DNA of 64,000 nucleotides from CAVXJN01 sp963762165 (GCA_963762165.1 CAVXJN010000004.1:124001-188000); one strand, 5' to 3'; shown: positions 25,212 through 35,426, counted from the stretch's first letter. Notes: generated by a model not told the origin, from the letters alone. A program made the numbers and translations.

Positions 25212-25913
25212 TCAGCCCGCTGCCGCGTGCGTGTCCGTATGACCGGGGATGCGCTGCCGAACGGCGCGTACCGCAGCTCGATGCAAACCGTCGCTGCGTC
25301 GGCCGGCCGGGCATAACGCGCCGCGGAAACCGAGGTAGTCCGGCGTCAGCGCCAGCAATGGCCCGATGTCTTCGATTCGCAAGGAACCCGCGAGGCCGCA
25401 GTACAACCCCGATTGCCGGCAGCGGCCCACGAAGGCTGCAAGCTGCTCCTGGTCCCAAAAGGTACGTAGCGAGCCCGCTTCCTTGGCTGCGGTATCGAGC
25501 ATCGCCCCCCAGAACCCGTGATCGGCGAGGACGGAAAGGATGTCCCAATCCATGGTCTGGTCTGCGAACAACACACCGACCAGCTTGGTCTGCCGGGCAA
25601 TGCTCGCGCAGGAGCGGAGACACGCGCGCCGGTCGCCGGCAGTGGGCAGCCCGATCTTGACATAGTCGACGCCGCAGGCGGCGACTGCCGCGGTTGCATC
25701 GCGAACCGCGTCCGGGTCCATGGGCACATCGCCGATGGTCGCGCTAGTCGGTCGAATGCCGGCAAATGCGGCGGCTATGCGTCGGATTTCGGCAGCCTGC
25801 AAGGCGCCGAGCACGCCAGCCCGGGGATTTTTCAGGTCGATCAGGTCGACGCCTTCCTCGAATGCTATTTGCGCCTCCGCCAGCGAGGCGACACTGGCGA
25901 GCATGGCGGTCAT
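25212..25913 (-). CDS. mfnB: (5-formylfuran-3-yl)methyl phosphate synthase
   Basis: 233 residues, starting at the ATG at 25913 (ATGA overlap with the DUF447 gene). The family (formerly DUF556) makes the furan ring precursor of methanofuran from two glyceraldehyde-3-phosphates. Conserved parts visible are EEGVDLIDLKNPRAGVLGAL (Schiff-base Lys region, Lys in DLKNP), SATIGDVPMDPDAV, VDYVKIGL (second Lys), MLDTAAKEAGSL and the C-terminal GLAGSLRIEDI and DYLGFRGALC. Last gene of a four-gene minus-strand operon for cofactor synthesis. Confidence 0.9.
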   Translation of the reverse strand: MTAMLASVASLAEAQIAFEEGVDLIDLKNPRAGVLGALQAAEIRRIAAAFAGIRPTSATIGDVPMDPDAVRDATAAVAACGVDYVKIGLPTAGDRRACLRSCASIARQTKLVGVLFADQTMDWDILSVLADHGFWGAMLDTAAKEAGSLRTFWDQEQLAAFVGRCRQSGLYCGLAGSLRIEDIGPLLALTPDYLGFRGALCPAGRRSDGLHRAAVRAVRQRIPGHTDTHAAAG

Positions 25914-26485
25914 GACGCGCCCTCGGTTCGGTTCTGCGCGCGGAAACGTTCCAGTGCCTGCATCAGCCACTGCCACGCCTCCTGCTCGTTCGGTCCAGCG
26001 GTTTTTTCCAGACCAATGCGCAGATAGGCGAGTTCCTGGTCGACCTTTTCTGCCGGTAGCATGTGCAGGCGGCTGACCAGGATGGCGGCTTCCAGCACCG
26101 ACATCTGGGCGCGATTGAAACCGCGGAACGGCCGGTGCAACCCTTCGTGCACCGGCCGCAGCCATAGCCAGGTGCGCTGGTCCTGTTCGTCGACCTGTTC
26201 GAGTTCCAATTCCACGTGGCTCAGTGCCGCTTGCAAGCGCACGCCGCGGATCCGTTCGGTGGAGACCAGGGGCCAATCGCGGCGCCCGGTGAGACAGCCG
26301 GCGATAATTCGCACGTCGTCGACGAAATTGATCGCCGCGCACCGGGTTTCGAGGACATTGGACAACGTCGTCGAAGGGCGGAACGGCCCGATGCCCAGAC
26401 TGCCGTCGCGGTCGTGGATGCCCATGGGCGCGACGTGGGCGACGCCCGCGGCATTGACGGTGGTGACGACCGCTTCACGAATCAC
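25910..26485 (-). CDS. DUF447-family flavin-binding-like protein
   Basis: 191 residues; the GTG at 26485 overlaps the stop of the preceding gene (GTGA). The sequence fits the DUF447 family found in archaea and H4MPT-containing bacteria: MIREAVVTTVNAAGVAHVAPMGIHDRDG resembles the split-barrel flavin-binding fold, followed by NFVDDVRIIAG and a helical C-terminus (RAQMSVLEAAILVSRLHMLP). The exact biochemical function is not known; its constant association with methanopterin or methanofuran genes suggests a cofactor-related role. It is tightly coupled on both sides. Confidence 0.78.
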   Translation of the reverse strand: MIREAVVTTVNAAGVAHVAPMGIHDRDGSLGIGPFRPSTTLSNVLETRCAAINFVDDVRIIAGCLTGRRDWPLVSTERIRGVRLQAALSHVELELEQVDEQDQRTWLWLRPVHEGLHRPFRGFNRAQMSVLEAAILVSRLHMLPAEKVDQELAYLRIGLEKTAGPNEQEAWQWLMQALERFRAQNRTEGAS

Positions 26486-27898
26486 GGCGCGTTCTCCTCG
26501 GCGCTGTCCGCAGCATCACTGCCGGTGGCGTCCGCGGACTCGGCGGCATAGCCCCAGCGCAGCGGTTGATCCTGGAAGTATCGTTTGCCCAGCTGCCATG
26601 CAATCTGCGCGCGCCCGAGTTCGACGCCGAGATAGAACCCATGGCTGCCGTCGTCGTCGACGCCCAGGCTGGAAAAGAATGCGAACGGATCTTTTTCCGT
26701 GCGCATGCCGTCGCGATTGTAGACATGAATTCCCGCCTCGCTGATCTGGATTCTGAAACTGGGATCGCGAACCTGATCGGCGAATTCGCGGATTTCCTCG
26801 TGGCTGTATGGAAACGGCGCACGCTCGTGCATTTGCATCAGTTCCCCGCTCAGGCCCCGTGGCAAACTATTGCGTTCGGCGGCCGCATACATCAGTCGGC
26901 GAGCATGATCGACCTCGCGAACCACGGAACGCGCATGCGCGCTGACCTGCGTGGTAAGCACATTGTCGATGCCGAGTTCCGAGCACAGGCCCAGCAGCAA
27001 AGTGTTCATTCCGGCGGTGTCGGTGTCGGTCAGTTCGGTGATATTGCCGATGCCCATCATCATCTCGATGTCGGGGTGGCGGCGGCGCACGTCGTGGAAG
27101 CGCACGATGGAATCGGTAAACCCGAAATGGATGGGATCCACGATCGGGTCGACGACGAACGCGCGGCCCATGGTTCGCATGTGTTCGATGGCGCGGTCGA
27201 GTGAATCCAGGTCGCCGTGCCGGGCGGGTATGAGCACTGGTGTGGACGGGACTTCGTTGGCCAACTCGATGGTCTCTTCGGTCAGACTCAAAAGATAATC
27301 GGCACCAGCCCGGCCGCCACGCAGCAACTCGTCGCGGTCCAGGGAATCGACGCTGACCGGGATCCGGTGGCGCCGGAGCAGCGCAATGCACTCCTCCAGA
27401 TGCGGAAACGGCGTATCGGGCAGGCAGCCGAGATCGATCACATCAGCGCCCCAAGATCGATATTCGAGCGCGCGTTCCAGCACCGCCGACGCAGAAATTT
27501 CGGGCGCATCGACGATTTCGGCGAACACGCGCACGCGATAGCGCGACAAATCGGGCTTGGCGCTCGCCTGGCCGAAAAACTCCGGCAGGTCCTTGAGTTC
27601 TTCGGGCCCCCGTTCCACGGTCACGCCGAAGCTAGAAGACAGCGGCGTCGAGATCTCCGCGGCAGCGGCCCGGTACGATGATGCGATCGGCGCCGAAAGT
27701 CTCCGGCAGGCGTCGGCGAATCATGTCTGCCGTCATCAGTCCGGCGACTTTCAACGGCAGCGCATGAACCCGGTAGCTGAAACCCGGATTGTCGAGTTGC
27801 GCCAATACCCGTTCCAGTTGTACCCGGGCGAGGCTCCCGGTCAGGAACAACAGCTGTTCGGACACGACGCCTCCGGCAAGTCCATGATTGCTCGGCAT
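26482..27898 (-). CDS. dihydropteroate synthase-related protein of the H4MPT/methylofuran cluster, one frameshift
   Basis: The gene starts at the ATG at 27898 (TAATG overlap with the PTPS gene) and is interrupted by a single-base frameshift near 27643-27646: the first frame reads GRCRGDLDAAVF then stops. The other frame continues LSSSFGVTVERGPEELKDLP and is open to 26482. Joined, it is about 470 residues. The C-terminal part has a DHPS-like TIM barrel (GADVIDLGCLPDTPFPHLEE, VSVDSLDRDELLRGGRAGADYLLSL, DPIVDPIHFGF, MMGIGNITELTDTDTAGMN). Such proteins occur in all H4MPT-type clusters; their precise reaction is unproved. The break does not disturb any conserved segment, so a base error is likely. 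Confidence 0.82.
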
Positions 27899-28473
27899 TA
27901 TAGCGGTGAACGTTCACCCAATGGAGCGCCGGCGGCGGACGCAGAGGGGGAACGGTCCGCATGCTCGCCCGGTGTGATTCGGCGGCGGGAGATCCCCCAT
28001 TGTTGATCCGCCTCTTCGACGGCGACTTCCAGGAGTTCCACATGGGACAGCGCGCCCGCAGGGCCGAGGGTGTCCAGCAGCCGCTGGCACAGGTACGCGG
28101 CCAGCATTTCAGCAGTCGCGTTACGTATCGGCAGAATCGCACAATTGTCTGCGGGGAATGTAAACCGTTTGTCGTAGCTGCGTACGTGGGTTAATCCGTC
28201 GGCATGCTCGATGTGCACTTCCGCGCTCTCGCCGGGCAGCAAAACGCGATCATGCAGTTCATCGCAAACCTGCGCCGCGACCCGGTTTAAATAGACGAAA
28301 TCCACCACGAACGCGTCCGCGTTGTTTTGCCCGGAGGCGTGCACGCGGACGTGGAAGTTGTGACCGTGCAGATTTTCGCAAGTGCCGTCGAAGGTGATGA
28401 AATGGGCGGCACTGAAACGCAAGTCGCCGGGATGAATGGTCACGGCAAAGCCGGAATCGTTGAGGATCGTCAT
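27898..28473 (-). CDS. 6-pyruvoyl-tetrahydropterin synthase/QueD family protein
   Basis: 191 residues. Active-site elements are complete: FSAAHFITFDGTCENLHGHNF supplies the catalytic Cys and all three zinc-binding His (AAH and HGH), VVDFVYLNRV, then a C-terminal RNATAEMLAAYLCQRLLDTLG and VELLEVAVEEADQQWG with the conserved Glu. It is about 50 residues longer than minimal PTPS. It acts on dihydroneopterin triphosphate-type substrates; in this operon (followed by DHPS-like, DUF447 and mfnB genes) a role in methanopterin synthesis is likely. It is the first gene of the operon, 100 bases downstream of the broken regulator gene. Confidence 0.87.
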   Translation of the reverse strand: MTILNDSGFAVTIHPGDLRFSAAHFITFDGTCENLHGHNFHVRVHASGQNNADAFVVDFVYLNRVAAQVCDELHDRVLLPGESAEVHIEHADGLTHVRSYDKRFTFPADNCAILPIRNATAEMLAAYLCQRLLDTLGPAGALSHVELLEVAVEEADQQWGISRRRITPGEHADRSPSASAAGAPLGERSPL

Positions 28474-28571
28474 GTTCGGGAGCCTGGAACGGTGGGCTGG
28501 TTGGCGGTAGCCGACGGCCGCGGCTGCACAGTTCGCGCAATTGAGCGCGAACCGGCTACGGCGTGCTGCAT

Positions 28572-30611
28572 TCACCGCGGCGGTCGGATGCCGTGACGTT
28601 GCATGCGGCGATAGAGCGTATTGCGGCTGATCTGCAGATTGCGCGCCGTCTTGGATACATTCCAATACATGCGCTCGAGTTCGCGTATCAACGCGATGCG
28701 TTCGGCTTCGCGCAGCGGATTGCGTTCCGGGCTGTCGCTGAGCAGGGTCCGGCTCGGAGCGCGTAATCGCGGCGGAGTCGCGTCGAGATCTCGTCCGGCA
28801 AGTCGTCGATGTCGATGACGCCGCTGTCGCACAGCGCCGCGACCGTACGCAGCACGTTGCGTAGCTGGCGAATATTACCGGGCCAATCGAACTGCAGCAG
28901 TTGCCGCATCGCGGCTCGGCGTGATCGTCAATGGGCGGGGCGCTTCGGCACGCACCAACTCGGTGATCAGCACCGCGATGTCGTGCCGTTCCCGCAACGC
29001 CGGCATGTTCATGGAAACCCCGTGCAAGCGGTAGTACAGGTCTTCTCGAAAGCTGCCTGTCTTCGACCATCGACGCAGATCGCGGTGTGTCGCACTGACG
29101 ATGGCGACGTCCACGGACTCAGGTGCGTCACCGCCGAGCGGCACGACTTCCTTGGCTTCGAGCACCAGCAGCAGGCGCGCCTGTAAAGGGAGCGACATGT
29201 CGCCGATTTCATCCAAGAACAGGGTGCCGCCGTCGGCTTGTGCAATTTTGCCGCGGGCGCCGCGGCGATTGGCACCGGTGAAGGCGCCGGCCTTGTAGCC
29301 GAACAACTCGCTTTCGATCAATGTTTCCGGTATCGAGGCGCAATTCACGGCCACGAACGGTCTGCGCGCTGCGCGCGCTGGCTTCATGAAATGCGCGCGC
29401 GAACATACTCTTGCCGGTGCCGGTCTCGCCGTACAGCAACAGCGGAATGTCGCGGTTCACCAACTTCTGCGCCCGGCGCAAATTGCGCGCCATGGTCGGA
29501 TCGCCGCTGTCCATGCGCGCCAGGGACGGATGCATGTGAGCGGCAGCTGCGGCACTGTCCGGGTCGTCCCGGCGCGGGCTGCGAAGCGGGAAACGCTGGG
29601 GTACGCGGCCTGTGGTAGCTGCACGACGCCAAAAAAGCGCCTTCCATCTGCGGCGCCGTGGATCGGCACGGGATGAAAACCGGAGCTGGCGGCGAGCGCG
29701 ACCAATTGGCTGGTCGATTCTGTAAACACCTCTTCGACAGAGCGCCCGAGCAGTGCCTCGCGACCGACGCCGAGCTGGAACAGCGCACTTTGGTTTGCCG
29801 CCAGCACGCGACCGTCTTCGGTCAGTGTCAGGATGCCTTCGCCGAGGATGCTGACAAATTCGGGTCGACTGTGAAACCGGATCAGCAAGTGCTGTTTGTA
29901 GGCGTCGAGAAACATCCGGTTTTCGATTATTTGCGCCGACATCTTGACCAGCACCATGGTGTGTTGCTGGGCTAGTCGTGCTTCCGCGGAGGCATCAAGA
30001 CCGCCAGCATGTTGCCACCGGGTCTCGGATCGGCGCGGCGGAACAGGTCAAACCGGTATGGCAGCTCAGAAAATGTTCCTGCTGATGGATGACCAGCGCC
30101 TTTTGTTCGACGATGCAGGTGCCCATACCGTTGGTGCCCTGGGCCTGCTCGGTCCACACTGCGCCGTTGCACAATCCGTTGCGGCTGGCGGTTTTGGTGA
30201 ATTGCGGGTCGCCGACGTAGTTGAGTACCACGCCTTCGGTGTCGGTCAACAGAATGGCATAACCCGACCCGGCGACCTGTTGGTACAGGTTCTCCATTTC
30301 GCTGTGGGCGACTTCCAGCAGCGGCATCAAGCGCTCCTGCCGAGCGGCCAGATCCTGTTGTCGATCAGCACGGGTTCGCGGCGTTGAGCGGGATCGAGTG
30401 CGTGCAGCCGCAAGCAGCGCTGCCAGGAGTTGGCGACTTCGCGGTTGACCATCGATAGGGCGCGCTGATCCTGCGCCAGGACTGCATCGATGAAGCGGGA
30501 ATGTTCGGAGAGCAGTTGCGACATGAGTTCTTTGACCGTGGCCATTGGGTTAACGGGCTCGAGGTTCAGACACGGCTGGGGGTGCGGCTGGACGCCTGCC
30601 GTCGAACTCAA
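28572..30611 (-). pseudogene. AcoR-like sigma54-dependent activator (GAF-PAS-AAA-HTH), multiple frameshifts
   Basis: Read from 30611 (or the ATG at 30544) leftward, coding sense moves through at least six frames. The pieces follow the order of AcoR-type regulators: VANSWQRCLRLHALDPAQRR; a GAF domain (YQQVAGSGYAILLTDTEGVV, GLCNGAVWTEQAQGTNGMGT); a PAS domain (EFVSILGEGILTLTEDGRVL); an AAA+ domain with Walker A YGETGTGKSMFARAFHEAS, ESELFGYKAGAFTGANRRGA, GGTLFLDEIGDMSLPLQ and FREDLYYRLHG; WPGNIRQLRNVL; and a C-terminal Fis-type HTH (NVSKTARNLQISRNTLYRRM). All catalytic motifs, including GAFTGA, survive, so sequencing indels are as likely as decay. It lies divergent to soxC, and is a candidate regulator of it or of the Rieske operon. 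Confidence 0.78.
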
Positions 30612-30844
30612 CGTGCCGAAAATTCAGGCGCTCGCCCGAAATAATAGCGTAACTGGGCCGAATCGGGCGAACCGTCCTGAAAGCGGTGCAACAGTCCCGG
30701 AAACGGGGCACGGATCCGAGTGGGCCCTGACTTTCCGCGCCTTGGCGCCGGCTTATAAGCATTTGCCGTTAGACGAATGCCGCGCGGCACGCTATGCTTA
30801 CTCCTCCACGGCGGTATCAACCGCCGGCAGTCAGGAGGTGGCGC

Positions 30845-32193
30845 ATGACAAATGCGAAGAAAGAACCCGCTTTCCTCCGCCCGTGCTACTCGATCCGAGC
30901 CCCACGGCAAGACCAACCGCTAGGATTCCCCGCCATCAATCGGCGGCTATTCCTGCGTAAAAGTGCGATGGTGGCTGGTTCAGCGGTCATGGGAGGATTT
31001 TTGGCTCCCACCATCGCCCGTGCGGCCGCGCAAGGATAATTTGCCGCCCAACGTTCCGTCATGGACGACCCAGCAGGGCCACCCGATTCTTAGCCCTGCC
31101 TACGGGATGCCGTCCAAGTTCGAGGACGACGTCGTCCGGCGTCCGACGGATCTGACTCCGACCCAGATCTCGTCCTGGAGTTTTACCCCGCTGCAGGATT
31201 TGCACGGCATCATCACCCCCAACGGGCTGGTATTCGAGCGCCATCACGGCGGCGTGCCGGCCATCGATCCGGATCAACACCGGCTCGATTGTGCACGGCA
31301 TGGTGGAGCGGCCGTTGATGTTCACCATGGACGACCTGCTGCGGTTTCCGGCCGTGTCCCGGATCCGGTTCCTGGAGTGTTCCGGCAACACCTTGACGGA
31401 ATGGAAAAAACCGCGCGAAAAGACGGTGCAGTTCAGTCACGGTCTGTTGTCCTGCTGCGAATGGACCGGAGTACCGTTGGCCACCGTGCTGCAGGAAGTG
31501 GGGGTCAAACCGGAAGGCAAATGGATATTGGCCGAGGGAGCCGACGCCGCCGCTATGACCCGCAGCATTCCGCTGGAGAAGGCCTGGGACGACGCCCTGT
31601 TGTGTTACGCCCAGAACGGCGAAGCGTTGCGCCCGGAACAGGGCTATCCGCTGCGCCTATTGCTGCCGGGCTGGGAAGGCAACACCCAGATCAAGTGGTT
31701 GCGTCGTTTGAAGATTGCCGACGCACCGTTCATGACCCACGAAGAGACTTCGAAGTACACCGATCTCATGAGCGACGGACGTGCGCGGCAGTTCAGCTTC
31801 GCCATGGAAGCGAAATCGGTCATTACCCATCCCTCGGGCGGTCAAACCGTCAAGAACAAGGGTTTCCAGGAGATTCGCGGTCTGGCCTGGTCGGGTTATG
31901 GCCAGATCCGGCGGGTGGACGTGTCGACGGACGGTGGTAAGACCTGGCGCATGGCCGAACTGGAAGACCCGGTGCTGCCGCGTTGCCTGACCCGGTTCCG
32001 GATTCCCTGGAAATGGGACGGCGGACCGGCAATGTTGCAAAGCCGGGCCATCGACGACAGTGGTTACGTGCAGCCGACGCTGAGTGAGTTGATCGACGTG
32101 CGCGGGGTCAACTCGGTGTATCACTACAACGCCATTCAGACCTGGGCGGTAGCGGAAAGCGGGGAGGTGACCAATGTTCACGCAAAAACCTAA
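30845..32193 (+). pseudogene. soxC: SoxC-like sulfane/sulfite dehydrogenase molybdopterin subunit, two frameshifts
   Basis: Starts at the ATG at 30845 after CAGGAGG. Three frames are needed: residues with the Tat signal (NRRLFLRKSAMVAGSAVMGG), then from about 31025 KDNLPPNVPSWTTQQGHPIL through ITPNGLVFERHHGGVPAIDPDQHRL, then from about 31285 IVHGMVERPLMFTMDDL onward, open to 32193. The sulfite-oxidase fold is evident: FLECSGN with the Cys that ligates Mo, GLLSCCEWTGVPL, YPLRLLLPGWEGNTQIKWLRRL, and a C-terminal dimerisation domain (VDVSTDGGKTWRMAEL). The protein would be exported by Tat and act in the periplasm in sulfur/thiosulfate oxidation with its cytochrome partner encoded next. Breaks at two places look like single-base indels. 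Confidence 0.83.
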
Positions 32194-32753
32194 TCTGCGA
32201 CGGCTGGTGATGGTTTCGGCAGTGGGCATATGCGCCTGGTCGCTCGCTCAGGCGGCGGAAAACGGCAAATACGACATAGGCGAACCGGTCACCCAGCAAC
32301 AGATCGCCGGCTGGAATATCGATGTCTCACCGTCCGGCGAGAATCTCCCCGCGGGTAAAGGCTCGGTGGCCGAAGGCGAGAAGATCTACGCCAACAAGTG
32401 TGCGTCCTGTCATGGCGACAAGGGTCAGGGCAAGCCCATGGACAAGCTGGTAGGAGGCCAGGGCAGCGCTGGCCTCCGACAAGCCGGTCAAGACCGTCGG
32501 CAGCTATTGGCCCTATGCCACCACCGTGTACGACTACGTGCATCGGGCAATGCCGTTCAATAATCCGCAATCCCTCAAGCCCGACGAAGTGTATGCGGTG
32601 ACGGCCTACCTGCTGCACCTCAACGACATTCTGCCTGCCGACGCGACGTTGGATCAGGACAGCTTGCCGAAGGTGCAAATGCCCAACCGCGACGGGTTCA
32701 TCCCCGACCCCCGTCCGGATGTGAGTAATACGCCCTGCCTGGAGTGCAAATAG
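32174..32753 (+). pseudogene. soxD: SoxD-like cytochrome c, one frameshift
   Basis: Overlaps the end of soxC by 20 bases. It has a Sec signal peptide (LRRLVMVSAVGICAWSLAQAAE), a region KYDIGEPVTQQQIAGWNIDV typical of SoxD, and one c-type heme site CASCH (about residue 75). Near 32465 the reading shifts by one base to LASDKPVKTVGSYWPYATTVYDYVHRAMPF, where the heme-ligand Met (RAMPF) lies, and runs to 32753. Joined, it has about 190 residues, so it represents one heme domain. SoxCD oxidises the sulfane sulfur bound to SoxY and feeds electrons to the respiratory chain. No soxYZ, soxB or soxX is visible in the window. Confidence 0.8.
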
Positions 32754-33259
32754 GCGGGCTATGTTGCCGCCAGTCCACGGCCGCGTCGAGGCGGGTCTTG
32801 ACGCGGCCGTGGGCTGCCGTTGCATGGTTCGCCTGCCTTGTCCCGGCGTTGTCGCTGCCGGCGGTAGCGCTGGGTGCGGATCCGCAACCGCCGCAACAGA
32901 ACCCCGATCACATCGTCCTGGTGGAATCGACACGGGTGGTGGCGGTGTACAGCAACACCATCCGCAGTCACGGTTCGAACCGACGCGCCTGGTTCCGGAT
33001 CGAATATCCGGTTCCGCCCGAGGCGCCGCGAGGCAGTCAACGGCATTGGCGACAACTGCTCGGGGTGTTCGATTGCGCGGGCCGACGTTGGCAAGTCTCG
33101 GCGCAACTTCAGAGCGACCCACCTCCGGAAGCTGAGTCGCCTGCGCCGACCGGTTGGCAACCGATCGGCAACGTTGCCGTGCCCAAAGCAGTACACGATT
33201 ACGTCTGTCATTACGCTGGTCCGAGTGTGCCCCGGGGCAAGACGATCTATCTCATGTAG
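32744..33259 (+). CDS. secreted hypothetical protein
   Basis: Up to 171 residues; starts inside the last codons of soxD or at the TTG at 32797. A hydrophobic segment (AAVAWFACLVPALSLPAVALGA) acts as a signal peptide, followed by a mature domain of about 120 residues: IVLVESTRVVAVYSNTIRSH, RRAWFRIEYP, FDCAGRRWQVS and a C-terminal HDYVCHYAGPSVPRGKTIYLM. Two Cys may form a disulfide. The domain has the look of the surface-adhesin E-like fold, but I do not recognise it firmly. It is probably co-transcribed with soxCD. Confidence 0.6.
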   Translation: MQIGGLCCRQSTAASRRVLTRPWAAVAWFACLVPALSLPAVALGADPQPPQQNPDHIVLVESTRVVAVYSNTIRSHGSNRRAWFRIEYPVPPEAPRGSQRHWRQLLGVFDCAGRRWQVSAQLQSDPPPEAESPAPTGWQPIGNVAVPKAVHDYVCHYAGPSVPRGKTIYLM

Positions 33260-33335
33260 CGATTTGATGTTCATCAAGGCGCTCGCCGCGCAACTTAGCA
33301 CACTGGATGTCGTAGCTAAGACGGAGGTCAGTGCC

Positions 33336-33539
33336 ATGTTAGCGATGTCTTATGGTTGGGCTATGCCCATCGCCGATCCCCTCAGCGCAACCGCGACCCG
33401 TCGGATTCTGGGCCGCGAGCAAGGCTGCGCCATGCGCCGCCAGGGGCGCTGCCCGGGAATGGAGTTCTGCGCCGATTGCGAGTGGAACGAAGGTTGTATG
33501 GTGGACGGCACTTTGGAGCGGAATCGCCGCCGCGACTGA
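33336..33539 (+). CDS. small cysteine-rich protein
   Basis: 67 residues from the ATG at 33336, which has a strong ribosome site CGGAGGT eight bases upstream. The C-terminal half has six Cys in the pattern GCAMRRQGRCPGMEFC, then ADCEWNEGC, which suits a zinc or iron-sulfur site. No signal peptide. It could be a small metal-binding regulator or accessory protein; unrecognised. The strong ribosome site is the main support. Confidence 0.5.
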   Translation: MLAMSYGWAMPIADPLSATATRRILGREQGCAMRRQGRCPGMEFCADCEWNEGCMVDGTLERNRRRD

Positions 33540-33639
33540 AGGGCGATTCGACGCGAGAATCGCCCGCAGGCAACACTGCGCGTGACTGGCGGGGTCATTA
33601 GAATCTAGTATCTGCCTTCTGGCCGGTACTGGACAGTAA

Positions 33640-34845
33640 ATGACTCGAATCAGATTCTGGTGGATCGTTCTTGCCGCGGGCCTGATCGCCGCCCTGTCCA
33701 TGGGTATACGACAAGGTTTCGGCCTGTACCTGGAGCCGATGACCAATGCCCTGGACATAAGCCGGCAGGCATTCGGCTTCGCGATCGCGCTCCAGAATCT
33801 GATCTGGGGCCTGTGCCAACCTTTCGCCGGCATGCTGGCCGATCGTTTTGGTGCCGGGCGGGTCCTGCTTTTCGGCGGTGCCTGCTACGTGGCGGGATTG
33901 GCGTTGGCCGCCGTATCGACTGATGCGGCTTCACTGCACGTCACCCTCGGTGTGCTGATCGGTATTGGCCTCAGCGGCACTACGTGGCCCGTGGTGCTCG
34001 GTGCCGTCGGCCGTCTGGTGCCGGACCGCGAGCGCAGCATGGCGCTCGGCCTGGTGACAGCCGGCGGCTCGCTGGGCATGTTCGTCCTCATACCCACAAC
34101 CCAGCGGCTTCTGGCTGCCTACGGTTGGTCATATACGCTGCTGCTTTTTGCTGGCGCAGCTTTGCTTGTCCCGGTGCTCTCGCGTGCGCTACGAGCGCCT
34201 TCGCGAGTGCACGGCGCATCGTTGTCGCATGAACTGCCGCTGCGGAAAGCGCTCGCGGACGCCTCCGGCTACCGTGACTACTGGTTGCTCAACGCCGGAT
34301 TCTTCGTTTGCGGTTTTCACGTCATGTTCATTGCCACGCATCTGCCCGCGTATTTGATCGACCAGGGTATCTCCTCAAGGATTGCAGCTTATGCGTTAGC
34401 AATGATTGGCTTGGCCAATATCGCCGGCAGTTACCTGTGCGGCGCATTGGGCGGGCGCTTCAGCCGTCGTTTGCTGCTGAGTTATTTGTACCTGGCTCGC
34501 GCGGTGGTGATCGGCGGTTTCTTAGTGATTCCATTGACGCCGCTTTCGGCAATGGTGTTCGCCGCGCTGATCGGCTTGCTGTGGCTTGGAACCGTGCCTC
34601 TGACAAGCGGACTGGTCGGACAGATGTTCGGGGCGCGTTATCTTTCCACTCTGTTTGGCATTGTATTCCTGAGCCATCAACTGGGCACCTTCCTGGGCGC
34701 ATGGGTCGGTGGCTATGTGTTCGATCGAACTGGGTCCTATGACGCAGTGTGGATCGCCTCTATTATTCTCGGCCTGCTCGCCGCCGGGCTGCATTTGCCA
34801 ATTCGCGAATCGTCCTACTATCCAACGGTTCGGGAACCCGCCTGA
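33640..34845 (+). CDS. major facilitator superfamily transporter
   Basis: 401 residues with about 12 hydrophobic segments. The loop 2-3 motif GMLADRFGAGRVLLFGG (about 66-82) is typical of MFS, and GALGGRFSRRLLLSYLYLAR is its counterpart in the second half. The overall look (RQGFGLYLEPMTNALDISRQAFGFAIALQNLIWG) is that of the oxalate/formate antiporter-like or monocarboxylate-like group. Substrate not readable. It is convergent with the Rieske genes, and a plausible carrier for their substrate or for a C1 acid. A hairpin follows at 34921-34952. Confidence 0.85.
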   Translation: MTRIRFWWIVLAAGLIAALSMGIRQGFGLYLEPMTNALDISRQAFGFAIALQNLIWGLCQPFAGMLADRFGAGRVLLFGGACYVAGLALAAVSTDAASLHVTLGVLIGIGLSGTTWPVVLGAVGRLVPDRERSMALGLVTAGGSLGMFVLIPTTQRLLAAYGWSYTLLLFAGAALLVPVLSRALRAPSRVHGASLSHELPLRKALADASGYRDYWLLNAGFFVCGFHVMFIATHLPAYLIDQGISSRIAAYALAMIGLANIAGSYLCGALGGRFSRRLLLSYLYLARAVVIGGFLVIPLTPLSAMVFAALIGLLWLGTVPLTSGLVGQMFGARYLSTLFGIVFLSHQLGTFLGAWVGGYVFDRTGSYDAVWIASIILGLLAAGLHLPIRESSYYPTVREPA

Positions 34846-34920
34846 CCGAAAGGCGGTCGCGACGATTTGCGTTGTTGGCGATGGAATGTCCCAGTATCGC
34901 GGCGTGACCTGCTGTAAAGT

Positions 34921-34952
34921 GGCACGGCGCAAAGTTTTACGTGCGCCGTGCC
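34921..34952. terminator. hairpin between convergent MFS and Rieske genes
   Basis: GGCACGGCGCA (34921-34931) pairs with TGCGCCGTGCC (34942-34952), an 11-bp perfect stem around AAGTTTTACG. It lies just before the end of the Rieske beta gene and after the MFS stop, the position expected for a bidirectional terminator. There is no long U-run on either side. Confidence 0.5.
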
Positions 34953-34961
34953 GGCAATCGC

Positions 34962-35426
34962 TCAGAACGGAACGTGGTAGCCCCAGCCCAGATCGCGGGT
35001 GTCGAGCTTGACCTGGCGGCTCCTCAGCACCGGTTCGTCGCCGTCCAAGGAGACCTCGTCGATGTACTTGCCGACCGCGAACAGCTCCGATTTGCCGCCG
35101 TTCAGAGCGGTTTTGAAGATCTGGACTGCGGTGACCACGTCAGCCTTCTTCTGGCCTTCGTCGACCTTGACCTTGTACACCACCGCGTTGCGCGTCAACG
35201 GGCTGCGGTCGCTGTTGTGTTTGGGCAGGGTATCGAACAGCTCCTGCAATTCGGCACGGTCGTGGTCCAGCCAGGTCATGTCCTGCTTTACTTCCGGGCT
35301 GAACGCACTGAGTCGGTAGGTGAACTGCGGGCTGCACAGGTTCATGTAGGACGTATAGTCATTCTCGTCCAGCGCCATGCATGACGAGTAGATCAGTTCT
35401 TCGATGGCACTACGATCGGAAGTCAT
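34962..35426 (-). CDS. ring-hydroxylating-oxygenase beta (NTF2-like) subunit
   Basis: 154 residues. The NTF2/SnoaL-like cone fold of Rieske oxygenase beta subunits is suggested by AIEELIYSSCMALDENDYTSYMNLCSPQFTYRLSAFSP at the start, then the hydrophobic strand pattern TRNAVVYKVKVDEGQKKADVVTAVQIF and the C-terminal SRQVKLDTRDLGWGYHVPF. It is structural in such enzymes (alpha3beta3). It lies 72 bases downstream of the alpha-subunit gene in the same operon. Confidence 0.83.
   Translation of the reverse strand: MTSDRSAIEELIYSSCMALDENDYTSYMNLCSPQFTYRLSAFSPEVKQDMTWLDHDRAELQELFDTLPKHNSDRSPLTRNAVVYKVKVDEGQKKADVVTAVQIFKTALNGGKSELFAVGKYIDEVSLDGDEPVLRSRQVKLDTRDLGWGYHVPF

Noticed and set aside
32971..32990. 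GGTTCGAACC sequence resembling a tRNA T-loop
   Set aside because: No acceptor stem, anticodon arm or CCA end around it, and it lies inside a coding sequence. No tRNA or rRNA gene was found in the window.
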